In this document: piece by piece, positions 22,912 to 33,756 of the stretch
Numbering within the stretch: position 1 is the stretch's first letter
Layout: every line of letters starts with the position of its first letter
DNA from: Phytoseiulus persimilis
Taxonomy: Eukaryota; Arthropoda; Arachnida; Mesostigmata; Phytoseiidae
Length of the DNA: 64,000 nucleotides
Assembly: GCA_037576195.1 (NCBI GenBank)
Contig: CM075102.1
Coordinates: 46,372,745-46,436,744, forward strand
Direction: 5' to 3'
The notes under the pieces: generated by a model
Database searches by the model: none
The model's input: only the letters and a program-made list of their open reading frames with translations
Told to the model about the DNA's origin: nothing
Translations under genes and position numbers: made by a program

Positions 22912-23161
22912 TGAGGCCCCTGTTTCAGTATCACGGAAGAAAGAGTGCTCCCGACAGCCACAGTGAGTGGGGCTGCGGACCTCGAAGAATGGTCGAAACC
23001 TTCGGGCGAACCGACTCGAAGCCTTCCCGGAGACTATCGCTAGGTCCGACTCGTCCAATCCCGCTGTGAAATTCAACGACTTTCTGCAGTTGACAAACTG
23101 TCAAACCTGGGCTTCGAATCTCCCTCGTACGTAGCACGAATATATCCAGAGTCATCGCCTT

Positions 23162-23413
23162 TCAAATGCTAATCGTGAGGAGGCTGAACTTGACTGCTAA
23201 CCTTTCCACGAACCGAGTAACGCATGTGAGTACGACTTCGAAAACGGTCGAGACCAAGCATCCGGTTGCGACTGTGCCAACCGCGCTGTGACAGTTCCGA
23301 GAGGAGAGTAGGCGAAAGCTCAACTCGTCGTATTCAAATAGAACGTTCGCCAAATCCGAACCAGAATATGAGAATGTCAACGAGTGAAAAGTAGAGTTAT
23401 CGAAATGCCACAA
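23162..23413 (-). CDS. Possible membrane-protein exon, unrecognised
   Basis: The 83-codon minus-strand frame has a polar first half and then a hydrophobic run (AVGTVATGCLVSTVFEVVLT) long enough for one membrane helix, ending at TGA. The layout faintly recalls a copper-transporter (Ctr) first helix, but the signature methionines are missing. No ATG opens it, so it would have to be an exon. It may be chance. Confidence 0.15.
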   Translation of the reverse strand: MWHFDNSTFHSLTFSYSGSDLANVLFEYDELSFRLLSSRNCHSAVGTVATGCLVSTVFEVVLTCVTRFVERLAVKFSLLTISI

Positions 23414-24609
23414 GAAGGGAACCGAAGCGCTCTTCGGAAGAATGACCAGACGTCGCCTTGGGACAGGAAAGTGGTCACAGTGAATCGATCACATTTTTGT
23501 ATCGCAGCGCTCTGGAGCACGAGGTGAGTCTGACTCCCGAATCATGTTCGACTCATGGCCGGATGTGTGTCTACGCTCAACAAATAGGCTAATGAACCTC
23601 CATCACACGTATTTTTCATCATGGTTCTTCGCTTCGGTCTCGGAATCGGAAGAAGGCGATGTATCGCAGAGAGCCCGCACCTTCCGGAACCGAGGAGATG
23701 TCACACTCCTCCACGCATCTCTCTCTCTCCACGGAGGAGAAGACGAATACATACATCATTACGCGAAACACGGAAACGAGCCCCCTCACGCTCAGGTATC
23801 CGCTTCGGAGCTTGAAACCGATCGAGTGTTACCGGGCTCGGGTTGGGGAATGAGTCTCCCTGTATCTCTAGGAACAAAGACAGAGGAGCGGTAACGCTTG
23901 CTTTTCAGTGGTGTCCCGTGTCGTTCAGGTCACGTTGGAACACCACCTTTTTGTCTGAAGTAGGCCAAGCCATCGAGAATCGCCGCAACGCCTGCCGGCA
24001 ACGGCTCTGCATTGACCAGAGCGGCGCTCTGTGCTGCTGTTTCGCCAATTCCGGTGTTGCGACGGCATTCCCTTCCGCCGGTTGCCTGGCTCGCTTTGGG
24101 AACCAGTAGTAAATTATGGCTTTTGACACAAAGCCTAAACGCCGACAAACGTGCGCCGCATCGGGACTTGGTGAAACTCCGCCCGGAATCGAACCAAGAG
24201 ATTTCTTCTTGGATCTGACGCGGCTGTTCGGGGCTCGGGTGGCCTGCGGTGAGAACCCGACCGCAGTCCTTTGGGACGGAATCGGTCATCAGCAAAGCAG
24301 CGAAGGGTTCGCGAGCAACGGAGCACCCGCTGTATGTGCAGCTCTAACGAGATATTCGGCACGTTGCGCAGAAGGAATATAAACCAAGCCTGCATCGATG
24401 GGGCCAGGATGGCGATCGCTGACTTCTTACACCAATGTTGCTGAGGAAGCCGGCTTCGCGGAGACCCACATCCGCATTGCCAACTTCTTCTGCAAAGCGT
24501 GATTCGACGAAACCGTATAACCTGGTCGCATCGCCATTCATTTTCGAGAGGCTTTAAGTTGTCAGTTCACTGTAAGACCGGTTCGAGTCAGCTGCCCTTC
24601 ACAGCTTAT

Positions 24610-25206
24610 TCAAGCTCGAGAGCTCACACGATGAGAGGCCCCTCCAAACGCGGCCATACAGGGAGCAGTCTCCTTTGAGACGAGTCTCGATGTGGGACGC
24701 GAGCTCAGTATCAACCGAAACATACGTCGCACGTAGCCAATTAGAGAGATTAGACTCTCATCGGCGACCGTTGCAAGCGCGAGATTGTCTGCGCGACAAC
24801 ATTCATCCTCCTGCCTCAACTCACTCAGCAGAGCGCGGGATCCGATGCAGACAACCAGCCGCAAATTCCAAATTTCGGGTCTATCGCCTCCGGCGAAAGA
24901 GACGGCTCGAAGAAAGACAACGGAGTGATCTAGCACATTAGAAGACACCATCTGTCATAATCAATATTTGCTTCCTCAGTACGAACTGACCAAATAATTG
25001 CCCGTAGCGAAAGAACTCAGAGCGTTGAGCAGAACAAGCAAGTCCATGGCGCACTCCCGGAGAACATAGAGGGCGGGATTTCCCGTCGCCGCGGGGCTTC
25101 TCGAGTGGGATTCCTCAAATCCTTCCAACGTCCTCAAGAATTCTTTCGGAACGTAATCCAGCAAACAGCAAGACAGGTTGCTCGTTCGCCCACTCGCTAC
25201 GAGCAA
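24610..25206 (-). CDS. Two in-phase minus-strand blocks, possible broken gene
   Basis: The frames 25206-24976 and 24951-24610 lie in the same reading phase and are separated by only a few stop-bearing codons. A GT..AG pair could remove these as a very short intron of about 39 nt, below the size of the other introns in this window, so a decayed gene is as likely. The first block is leucine-rich (DYVPKEFLRTLEGFEESHS). I recognise no family. Confidence 0.2.
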
Positions 25207-27115
25207 GTCGTATGGAATGGATCTTAATGTGGCAGCTTTATGCCACGTGGAGGCACGATGTTCGATTTCCAGAACATTGTTTGTCCCCGATGGTTCTCGG
25301 CGAGGTACATCCCCAACATATCTAGAAATCTGAAATAGGATCTCACCGCTCCGCGGGGCAGCCGCAGGTTCGCGACGAATCGTTAACAGGACCAGAGTGC
25401 CGAAGGGGGCTCACTTTGTTTTGCTCGCTCCCGAAAACCGGGCATGGTATGGATCTGTGGCATTTCTCACGTACTATTCCGCCAGGGAAGGTGCTCTACG
25501 GACGCCCGCTCCGCAGTGGCAACGTCGCAAGTGTGGCAGCGCATATCACGGACAGCTGAGTGAGCATCGTTAGAGATTTTCTGGCTTTCTCATCCTGGTT
25601 GTTCACCGGATGGAAAAATCATGGAACGATCACTTTCGGCTCAAAGAAGAAGGGGTCAAAACCTCTCGACTCCCGATTGATCTCTGAGGAATGATCGTAA
25701 CCTGAGCCCGTGCGAGCCAGGCGCGATCCTCGCAATGAGGTCATGATCCGAGAGATTGTCAAGGCTTCAGGAACGAATCACCGGGACGTCTCCGAGTTGC
25801 AGAATAAGTATCGACGATACGAGATCGACACATATGCAAAGTGTGGGTGTGGATCCGACGTTTCGCACCTGCTCGGTGAGAGTGAGATCTTGTGCCGGCA
25901 GACTTTGTCTGATCTGGAGTTTAATCTCATCATGTTCTGGAGAAGAACAACCGCCTTGTCACGAGCACAAATTACAGCGGAAACGACACTCTAACAAGAC
26001 AGGAATCTAGATCGAGTGGAAGCTAGTTGTAGTGAGCGCCTTGACGCAAAAAAAGAGGGTTTCGGGCCCGAGTGATCTGTCGCGAGAGCCGGAATCGCGT
26101 TTCGTGGTTCTTGCGCCCACCTTGATATAAAGCGATTCGGGCTCCAGCTGCGGATGAACAGCCCGGGGGAACAGCCGCACGTCATCCCTTCGATGACGAG
26201 TAGTTTTTCGACTACGCGGAAAAACAAACCACCGGAACTGTTTCCCCGCTTTCTTATGGCAGTCTAGATCCGACCGGACCCTCCTTCGCTCACCGCAATA
26301 CCAGATTTGTTCCTAATAGGCTTTGTGCGGGAGACTCGATGCGACCAGCGTCGATACCTCTATCGGGGCTCTTCCCAACCTCGGCAGCGGAAGGGATCCG
26401 ACGGGAAACGCAATCGTCAAATCCGGTGTCCGCGAGAGTCACTTCCGCGCTCTCCTCCTTCACTTGGCATCGGCGAGGTCGATCGCCCAGCAGTCCGCAG
26501 TTTAGGTCGCGCGTTTACCTGAAAAGAATCAGGCCCTGGACGGCGTCGAGTTCGATCGGCGGATCGATTCTGGAAAAAGCAAGCTGACCAATGACGTGAC
26601 AAACCGCAAACGACCTTCGCCACTTCCGTCGCGAACGTTCTCGCTGTGAACGGTCGATTCGGCTCCTATTGCCCTCCTACCCCTATTTTTTCCTATGAGC
26701 AACTCGCCCGAGGGCGCCGATCAACCTTGAACGCCGTCGGATCTTATGAGGGCACCCACGCAGCTCATATTGACGCATGCTCGGTGATGTGGTACGTGAA
26801 TTCATTGGAAGACGTGAGGTGACGGAAACTCCTCCGGAATGGCTTTTCCTGGGACAAATCTTCCCAGAGATCTCATATGTCCTTATTCGCACGATGGTAC
26901 GCCGATCGTGATTTCGCCTACCGACTACGGCTTACCTGTGAAGCTGAGCAACACTCAGAAGGTAGGACCACCACAACATTAATCAACTCGAGTCCCAACC
27001 CGGAACGTCGTTCACCTGTATTTGACAGGAAACAGCCGTGTGCCCCGGCAATGTGTGTCACTAGTCGCACACGTTTGTGCCTCTCCCTTTTCGCTGATTC
27101 TCTGCGAGCGCCAAG

Positions 27116-30100
27116 ATGGCAAATGTCAAGCTGAGTGATTCGGATAGCTCCAAAACAAAAGATTCACTCTTGACACAGGTAAAGCTGGCTTCCCAGAGAG
27201 TTTGGTTCAAAGTGCGCAAGTGGTTCCGCAAGAAGACGGTGTGGCTGCACGAGATCGGGAGCATTTACCAGGACGGCTTCTTCAGGTAATCAGCGTTGGC
27301 AGTTCTCATTCAAGCGAAGGCCTTTTTCAAACCACCGATTCCGATCTATTGCTCACAACGAGCTGAATCATTTTGGAACGAACCTCCAGGGGGACGGATT
27401 GATCGCTTTCCAGGTCCACGATACCATCAGCCGATGTGCTGGCAAATCCGCGTAGGGAGCCGATAAGGAAACTCCTGTGGTGCGCAGTCCTAGCGCCCTT
27501 GATCTACTTCACCATAACGGATCTGGTCGATGTCATCACAAGCTACATGCAGTACCCGGTGAGAGAACGCGCGCGAGAGTCAATATCAGATTCGAGATCG
27601 GCGCACATTGTGCTCACGATTCGAGGGAAGGAACATTCCGCAATATGTTCTCCTCCAAAACTGATTGTTCGATGGGTTCATGATGACTTCGGTATCTCAT
27701 GCCAGGTCATCTACACGTATGAGTACAAAACCAGAGACACTCTGCCCTTCCCCGACGTCACGATCTGCAACGTCAATCCGTTCGTGAAGAGTAAGGCTTG
27801 CGACAACAGCTCGATTCTATTCACCGAGACGCCGGTCAAGAACGGAGATGAGACGGTGACAATAATTCCGTTCTGCAATAAAGAACGCAAGGAAAAGTGA
27901 GTTACCGACGACCCACTGCCTCGATAGACGGTATGGATCCTCCTGGGGAGCAGCGCCCCGCCAGGGAGAAGTTCGGATCGATCACACCGCTTTGAAGTTC
28001 TCGCTTAGACGCAAAAAGGTGGCAATAAACGAGCGGTGCGAGTCTGGACTCCAAGAGAGGTCTCTCGGGCCACCGAGATTCACGGCGAAGTTTGCAGCAG
28101 CCCGAAACCCAAACGAGAACTCAGATGAAGGCCGTTCACTGTTTGGTTGATGATATCATTGATTTGGAATCGGGAACTCTGACTGAAAGACGCACTACTC
28201 CACAGGTATCCAGGAATTTGTGAGCGCCTCTGTAATGATGGCGAAGTAGCCAAGCAACCGAATCAGAACGACACAGCGATCCGCGCACAATTGGCGGATT
28301 GGATTAAAGAAACAATCGCGCTCGGCTCGGAAGCTAGCAAAAAGATTTCAAACCTCGGTCATCAGATGAAAGATACTGTGAAGAGATGCAGGTGAGGAGT
28401 TGGATGCGCATCGACGTCGAGGGAGAACCCGTGCGGAGGGTCAGAGAGGGGCACTTTCTCGACAGCTTGAGCCGTACAATATGGAAGAATCCTGCGTCAC
28501 GGTTTCGGAAAAGTAGTCTCGCTCGAGCGATTCCCCGTTCCACGACTTCGTTTGAGCCCATCCGGAACGGTTCCTCGTCGAGCGGACTTGCAGTCGGGGG
28601 ATGGCAGCGATGACGAGCCCAAGTAAACAAGGGAGGCGCATGGAATCGCGAAAGCAAACCCAACGAAAACAACAACAATAAGAGACAGCAGAGCGATGAG
28701 GATCGAGGCTCTGGAATCAGAACAATGGCGTAATGAGAGTTTTTTCATTCTGCACGCAGTTACGCCTCGAACAGTGACTGCACAACGAATATGAACAGAT
28801 TCAAGGAAGCGATGAGCCTTCTGTACGGGTCCTGTTTCTGCTTCCACTGCCAGGATAAGCTCGGAGAGAACATGACGGAAGCGGTGAGTGAGCCGTTAAG
28901 CGAAAAACGGAGCTGAGGAGGTTCAAGCTGTCCGCGATTCCGTGGGATCTTCCCGAGCATAGTTTGAGCACCTTTCGCGAACTTTTCTGCGAGCGTGAAC
29001 CTTGTCCCGCACCTCCAGGAATTGCAAGCGCGAAGAGAAGAAGACAAGTATTACGAATACGGGACTTTATCTTCGCCTCTGAGCGGACTCGTGATACAAT
29101 TGAACACCGAAGTCAAGGTTTGTCGTTGAGAACTCCCGGAAGATACACCGGAGCAATCCTATCCCTGCTCCGAGAAATGGCACCGAGAGCGAACCGCAAA
29201 AACTTCTACTTTGAAGGAGTATCTGCCGACGTCAAACGAAGTCGGTTTCGTGGCGATGATACACGAACACAACAAAGACTACTCCGTGTGCGCAGATGCA
29301 ATTTACGTCCTGCCCGGCTACACAACATACATTGGTAAGCCAGGGGTTGTTGAGACTGGTTGGTTCAGATCAACGATAGGTAGACCAACGATGGTTCGGA
29401 GCGCTGGCTCGCAGGAGTTTGCACCCGTTCGCATCCGAGTATATTGCCTCTCGCGAAAGTCCGGAGCATGGCCGGCCCCGGAAGACCGGTTACGGTTTAG
29501 AGGGTCCCTAAAGTAGTTCTCTCCCGTGCAAAGGTTTGAACATGGCTACCACCGAAAACTTACCTCCGCCCTACGAAGACGGTTGCAGGGCAGACTGGCC
29601 TGAGGCCCTGGTCTCTGGAGCTCTCCCGGCTCATGTTCAGGTAATTCTCCCATGTTCAGACGAGCCGACGTCGCCGCCGCACCTCAGCGCTTGCCCGTCA
29701 ACGAGGGATTCTGGTCAGTCGAAACCCTGGAATCCAAACCCCCTCTCGGTTCTCCACTCTCAGGTTATGGACGAAACAACGAACAAATCCTCGTACGTTC
29801 GTGCTCAATGCTTGGAGTACTGTGAAATCGAGTACCTGATCTTCAAGTGCAAATGCATCAAAGAGGATCCCGCCGCCAAGTTGAACGCGGATCTGGTTGA
29901 GGACTACAAGTATTGTCGCACTTCCAAGAAGCAGAACTGCGCCAAAGACGCCATGAGAGACAAGACGAATATTTTCTTCCAGGTAGGCTCCTTGATTTTG
30001 ATGTTCTGACTTTGTTGCGATTCGTCTCGCTGGCTGCGAACAATACCAGACGGCCGAACCCCACACAGCATCCCTCGAGATTTATTTTCTGAGAATGGGG

Positions 30101-31890
30101 AGTTCTTCTTCCATGACAGGACCGCTGCGACTGTAGGCGGGAATGCAAGACTCAAAAGTACGCAACCGACGTCAGCGTCGCTGGATTCGTCTCCGATGAG
30201 AATGTCACAATAGGTGATTCATAAACTTGGATATTCAGGGATTCGTTCCTGCTCCGGTCAAGTCCACGGACGGTGGCAGGCCTCGTCGGTAGCTCCTCGA
30301 TCGAGACGTCCTCACTGACCTCATTTGTTTTCTCTTCTGTGATGACACAGCCAACCAATCCCAGCTGGAACAACTCTATGCGGAAATGAGCTCCGCGAGG
30401 CTGGTCGTGTACTTCCACTCATTCACTTTCGAGCATGTGCGCGCCATAAAGAAATACGACGAAATCAGAGTGCTATCCAACATCGGGGGAATCAACGGAA
30501 TGTATCTCGGCCTTTCATTCTATCTCCTGTTCCAGGTGAGAGAGCCCGGTGGTGACGTCGGCGCGAGAGCGCGATCCGCCGGTGGTACAAGTTTCCCTTT
30601 CCGTGTTTGTTTCCCTGTATTCTTCACGCTCCGAAGCCACCGCCCGAATTGCTTTCTGAGCCTTCGGCCGTGCGGCGAATCAGATCCCCCTTTATGTCAG
30701 CTGGATTTGGAGGGAACCTAGATCACGGCATTAACGAACAACTCCAAGAACTCTCATTCGGGGCTCTGGTCAGGGTGTCGTGCTCTGAGATGAGAGAGTT
30801 TGACCCGAGTGAGGTCAGAGTTCGAGCCTCGATGACTCGCGCGGTTCTGTAGAAGGTTCTCCCCGGTAATGACCGTAGCCAATCCCGTCATCGTTCCAGG
30901 CCTTGGATATCCTCGTAATGGGAGCCATTCAATTTGTGAAGAAGATTCGGGAGAGCCGGCTCTCGTTTGGTCAGGATGGCAGCGTTATGAGCTCGACCGC
31001 GGTGCAAACTAGCGCTCGAGGAGACCGGAAGCCGCGTCGAAGCCAAGTCGTTCCTCAGCCTACAGCACCGGTACGTCATTCGCGGAGAGTTTCGCTCCGG
31101 GGAGATCGAGTGAGCGCTGAACATATTCCTAGTCCACAGGAGATCGCACAATACGCCTTGAATGGACCAATGGCGCTCCTTCTGAGATTTATCTTTCCTC
31201 TTTGAAAACGAAAAAGGGGAAACAATCGACGTATCGTTGGCCCATCAGGATGTAGTCCATTAGCGATTGCCCTCTGGGAGATCAGGGAGCGGCTCCCACA
31301 GCGGCTTCCGGTGCCAATTTCCCGCAACGTCCTCCAGCATTATTTCTGAGTTAGCGAAGACTCATGTAGAAGGCCCCCAGCCTCGAAGCGGCCGGGTCCT
31401 AACGACCTCGGGAACCGGTGTTCTTGAAGAGTTATCTCAACGGAAGCCCGCCCCGCGAAAAGATTTTGAGCTCCATAATTGAACAGTCGCTACGAGCGCA
31501 ATTGACTTCTACGATCCTTTGCGATTCCGGATCAGTTCTCACAAGTGTCCACGTTCACAACTTGAATCGAGTCTTCTTCCATCAGCTTGTAGCAGCACAG
31601 ATCGAATGCCAGCGTCGGGATGTTCTCTTCCCGCGCCGATCAGAAGTTGATAGCGAACCACGGCCGCATCGGGGCAACCTTGTTCGTTATCGTCGATTCC
31701 GCCGGCTCGTGCAAACTCATGCTCGAAGAGTCTTATGTGCTTGCAGGAGCTGCCAGGCTACTTCCCGAGCAAGAAAAACATCTGGGATGTGTTCGAAAAG
31801 CCCTCTGGAGGAACGTTCACCACAACGGAAACGTATAATACAACATACGGGCCCTTCGCTATACAGTACTACAAGAGCAGCGCACCTTAA
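27116..31890 (+). CDS. DEG/ENaC (degenerin/pickpocket-like) sodium channel subunit, 13 exons
   Basis: Hand-spliced exons: 27116-27285, 27414-27558, 27706-27896, 28206-28391, 28760-28883, 29019-29117, 29217-29334, 29534-29640, 29764-29982, 30120-30213, 30351-30535, 30900-31070, 31747-31890. All introns are GT..AG, phases stay in register, and they give 650 residues. Order of landmarks: a cytosolic N-terminus; first membrane helix about 78-98; the family signature FPDVTICNVNPF at 120-131; LYGSCFCFHC in exon 5; SGLVIQLNTEVKEYLP across exons 6/7 (compare the family's 'Gl.l.ln....eYlp'); LPPPYEDGC in exon 8; cysteine-rich ECs with CDCRREC in exon 10; LSNIGGINGMYLGLSF at about 526-541 with the GLS selectivity-filter motif (G-x-S, about 538-540); second helix running into exon 12. 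Such subunits form trimeric, usually amiloride-sensitive cation channels in the plasma membrane; gating stimulus cannot be read here. The first 12 exons are solid. The last is a choice: reading on from exon 12 to TGA at 31203 would give 647 residues. Confidence 0.9.
31071..31205 (+). CDS. Alternative 3' end of the DEG/ENaC gene (exon-12 read-through)
   Basis: If the GTACGT donor at 31071 is not used, the frame stays open to TGA at 31203-31205 and adds 44 residues. A 69-nt segment (31071-31139), bounded by GT..CAG and preceded by a pyrimidine-containing stretch, can also be removed without changing frame. Splicing instead to 31747 adds a different, tyrosine- and threonine-rich 47-residue tail. 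The sequence alone cannot decide; the channel's cytosolic C-terminus may vary by isoform. Confidence 0.35.
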   Translation, partial: VRHSRRVSLRGDRVSAEHIPSPQEIAQYALNGPMALLLRFIFPL

Positions 31891-33600
31891 TGCGTCGTCG
31901 CATCCATTGCGTTCCCGGTGGAAATCGACGACGGGTGGAGGCCCGTGTACATTTCAGAGGCGATAATCGAACATACAAAGCTCTGATGAAAAACCGAGCC
32001 GATTCCCCTGTCGAGATGGGCGAGGTCACGGCGAGAACAACAGAGAATTCTATCGATCCCCGGTCTTGAGGCTCTCCAGACCAGAGCCCGGCTCCTCGTT
32101 TTATAGCGACCGGGGGTCACTTCCTCTGTAAGCCTCGACGTTAAACCCTCCTTTCAGAATCTTGACAAGAGAAGAATGCTCTTCGGCTACCGAGCGTGCT
32201 GTCCTCTGACAGCCAAATGAACGGTAATCACATTAAGAAGTTTGCGCCTACTCCGTTCTTTTCGCAGTGAATGATTCGCTCGGATAAATTTCTCCTTGTT
32301 TGATACTGGAGCTGTTCCCCAATGAGCCCGCGTCCTCAGGGGAATGAATGTTGGGGCGTTTTGTGAATAAACGGAGTTGCGATACAACGTAATAAACCAT
32401 TCCACGCAGCATTGCATGCCTCGAATCGCAGGAGCTCTGGCGTTCAGTTGTAGACCGTCGGCCCGCGAGAACATCTTCGGAATTAGCGTCGCCACCAGCA
32501 TGGAGCGCCGTCCCTGTGTGGTCTGACTCGTACATCAACTCAACGAGTTATGAAAGGAAACCAGTGAGGGGAGAGTTCGTGCTAAATACGTCGCTAACTG
32601 ATCTCTGCCATTTGAGCGAAGAGAACGTTCCGATGGTGGCTGAGAATCGACTCCAGAAAAGGAGGTTTGAAATATTATGAGCATTCCCACTCGTTGGGCA
32701 GGGCAGGCTGACGTCCGACGGCTCCCTCGTTTTGGGTGATTTGCTGTTGAACACAGCAGCGTGTATCATTTCCCGCTTGCTCGACCTCGAAACCATGGGG
32801 AAGTGAGGGGCGTTGAGTGGGAATGCCTTCCACAATTGTCGGAGCTCTACTATATAGTCTTTCGAAGAAAACAGGCTTCCCACAAGTCGAACTCTTCGGA
32901 CATCTGCGCTCCCGCGAACCAATGATTTCTACTGATTTTCGCTCGCACAGCATATCATGTCGTTCTGCTTTGACCAGCCCGACGCTTTCCGGGTTCACAG
33001 GCGAGATCCGACTCCGTTTCAGCGAGGAGCCTGCAGTAATAGGCTCCCATGGGCTACGGACACTCAAGACTTCAATCTGGGCTCTGCTCAAGGGTCCCTA
33101 TGAGGTGTGATTTGTCTGACGGGTTGGAATCCTAACTCCTCGGACCCCGTAGCTGAACGGGATCCGCATGCTTGCGATCGGCATCGGCGAACTAAATCGA
33201 TATTTATGGGCCACCCTGTTGTGGGAGCAACACCGCGTAGACTTTGATTGCACTGGAATGGCCAGAGCAGACGACGTGATCCACAGACGGGAGAGGGCGT
33301 GATTGTTCACCCTTTCAGTGAGTGTCTCGGCTTTGTATACAGCGAGTAAAGTCTGCAATGCCTGCGACAAATGCACGGCCGCATAGTCCCGCAGGGTAAT
33401 CTCTCACTCCCAACACAGAACTATTGACCGAATGTGATCGGACTGAAGGCCAGAACCAAGCGAGCACATAGAAAATCAATCGATAACTGAGTGAACGCCG
33501 GTCTTGACAGAGCACCATGCCATGGAAGGCGACAGTCTCGGGGAACCCGCCTATCCGTGAGCAGTCATGAGCCTCATGCCAGCGTGAGATCGCTCATTTC
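31891..33600. other. 3' flank of the DEG/ENaC gene, no further gene supported
   Basis: AATAAA at 32366-32371 is a candidate polyadenylation signal about 475 nt after the last stop. Minus-strand frames at 32187-32538 and 32548-33091 overlap each other and lack recognisable motifs. Confidence 0.4.
32366..32371 (+). terminator. Candidate poly(A) signal AATAAA for the DEG/ENaC gene
   Basis: An exact hexamer lies in GTGAATAAACGG downstream of the final exon. It is plausible by position only. Confidence 0.25.
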
Positions 33601-33640
33601 CAAAGAAGCCGCGATATCTGGCGTGAGCCGAGCTTTCAGG

Positions 33641-33675
33641 TATAAAAGCTGGTCCAAGCTGGGCATTTTCATCTC
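33641..33675 (+). promoter_or_regulatory. TATA box with initiator-like site
   Basis: TATAAAAG at 33641-33648 is a perfect TATA box. About 28 nt downstream, TTTTCATCTC resembles an arthropod initiator (TCA-start). A strong splice donor, CTGTAAGT, lies at about 33749-33756. The short frame opened by the next ATG (about 33687) closes before that donor, so any transcript would have a non-coding first exon. No coding exon downstream could be linked. Confidence 0.4.
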
Positions 33676-33756
33676 ATCGCGGAACAGATGCTAAATATAA
33701 GATCTGTGCGCTTCCTCGCGGAGCCTCTCCACCGACATCATTGACTCCGTCTGTAA

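Larger units (their letters stand above)
22803..27115. other. Stretch upstream of the DEG/ENaC gene, no firm gene
   Basis: This region holds a 12-base G run at 22900-22911 and several minus-strand frames that could be exons (23162-23413 with a hydrophobic segment; 24610-25206 in two in-phase blocks), described separately. No TATA box or clear initiator was found directly before the DEG/ENaC start codon, whose context is CCAAGATGGC. Confidence 0.4.
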
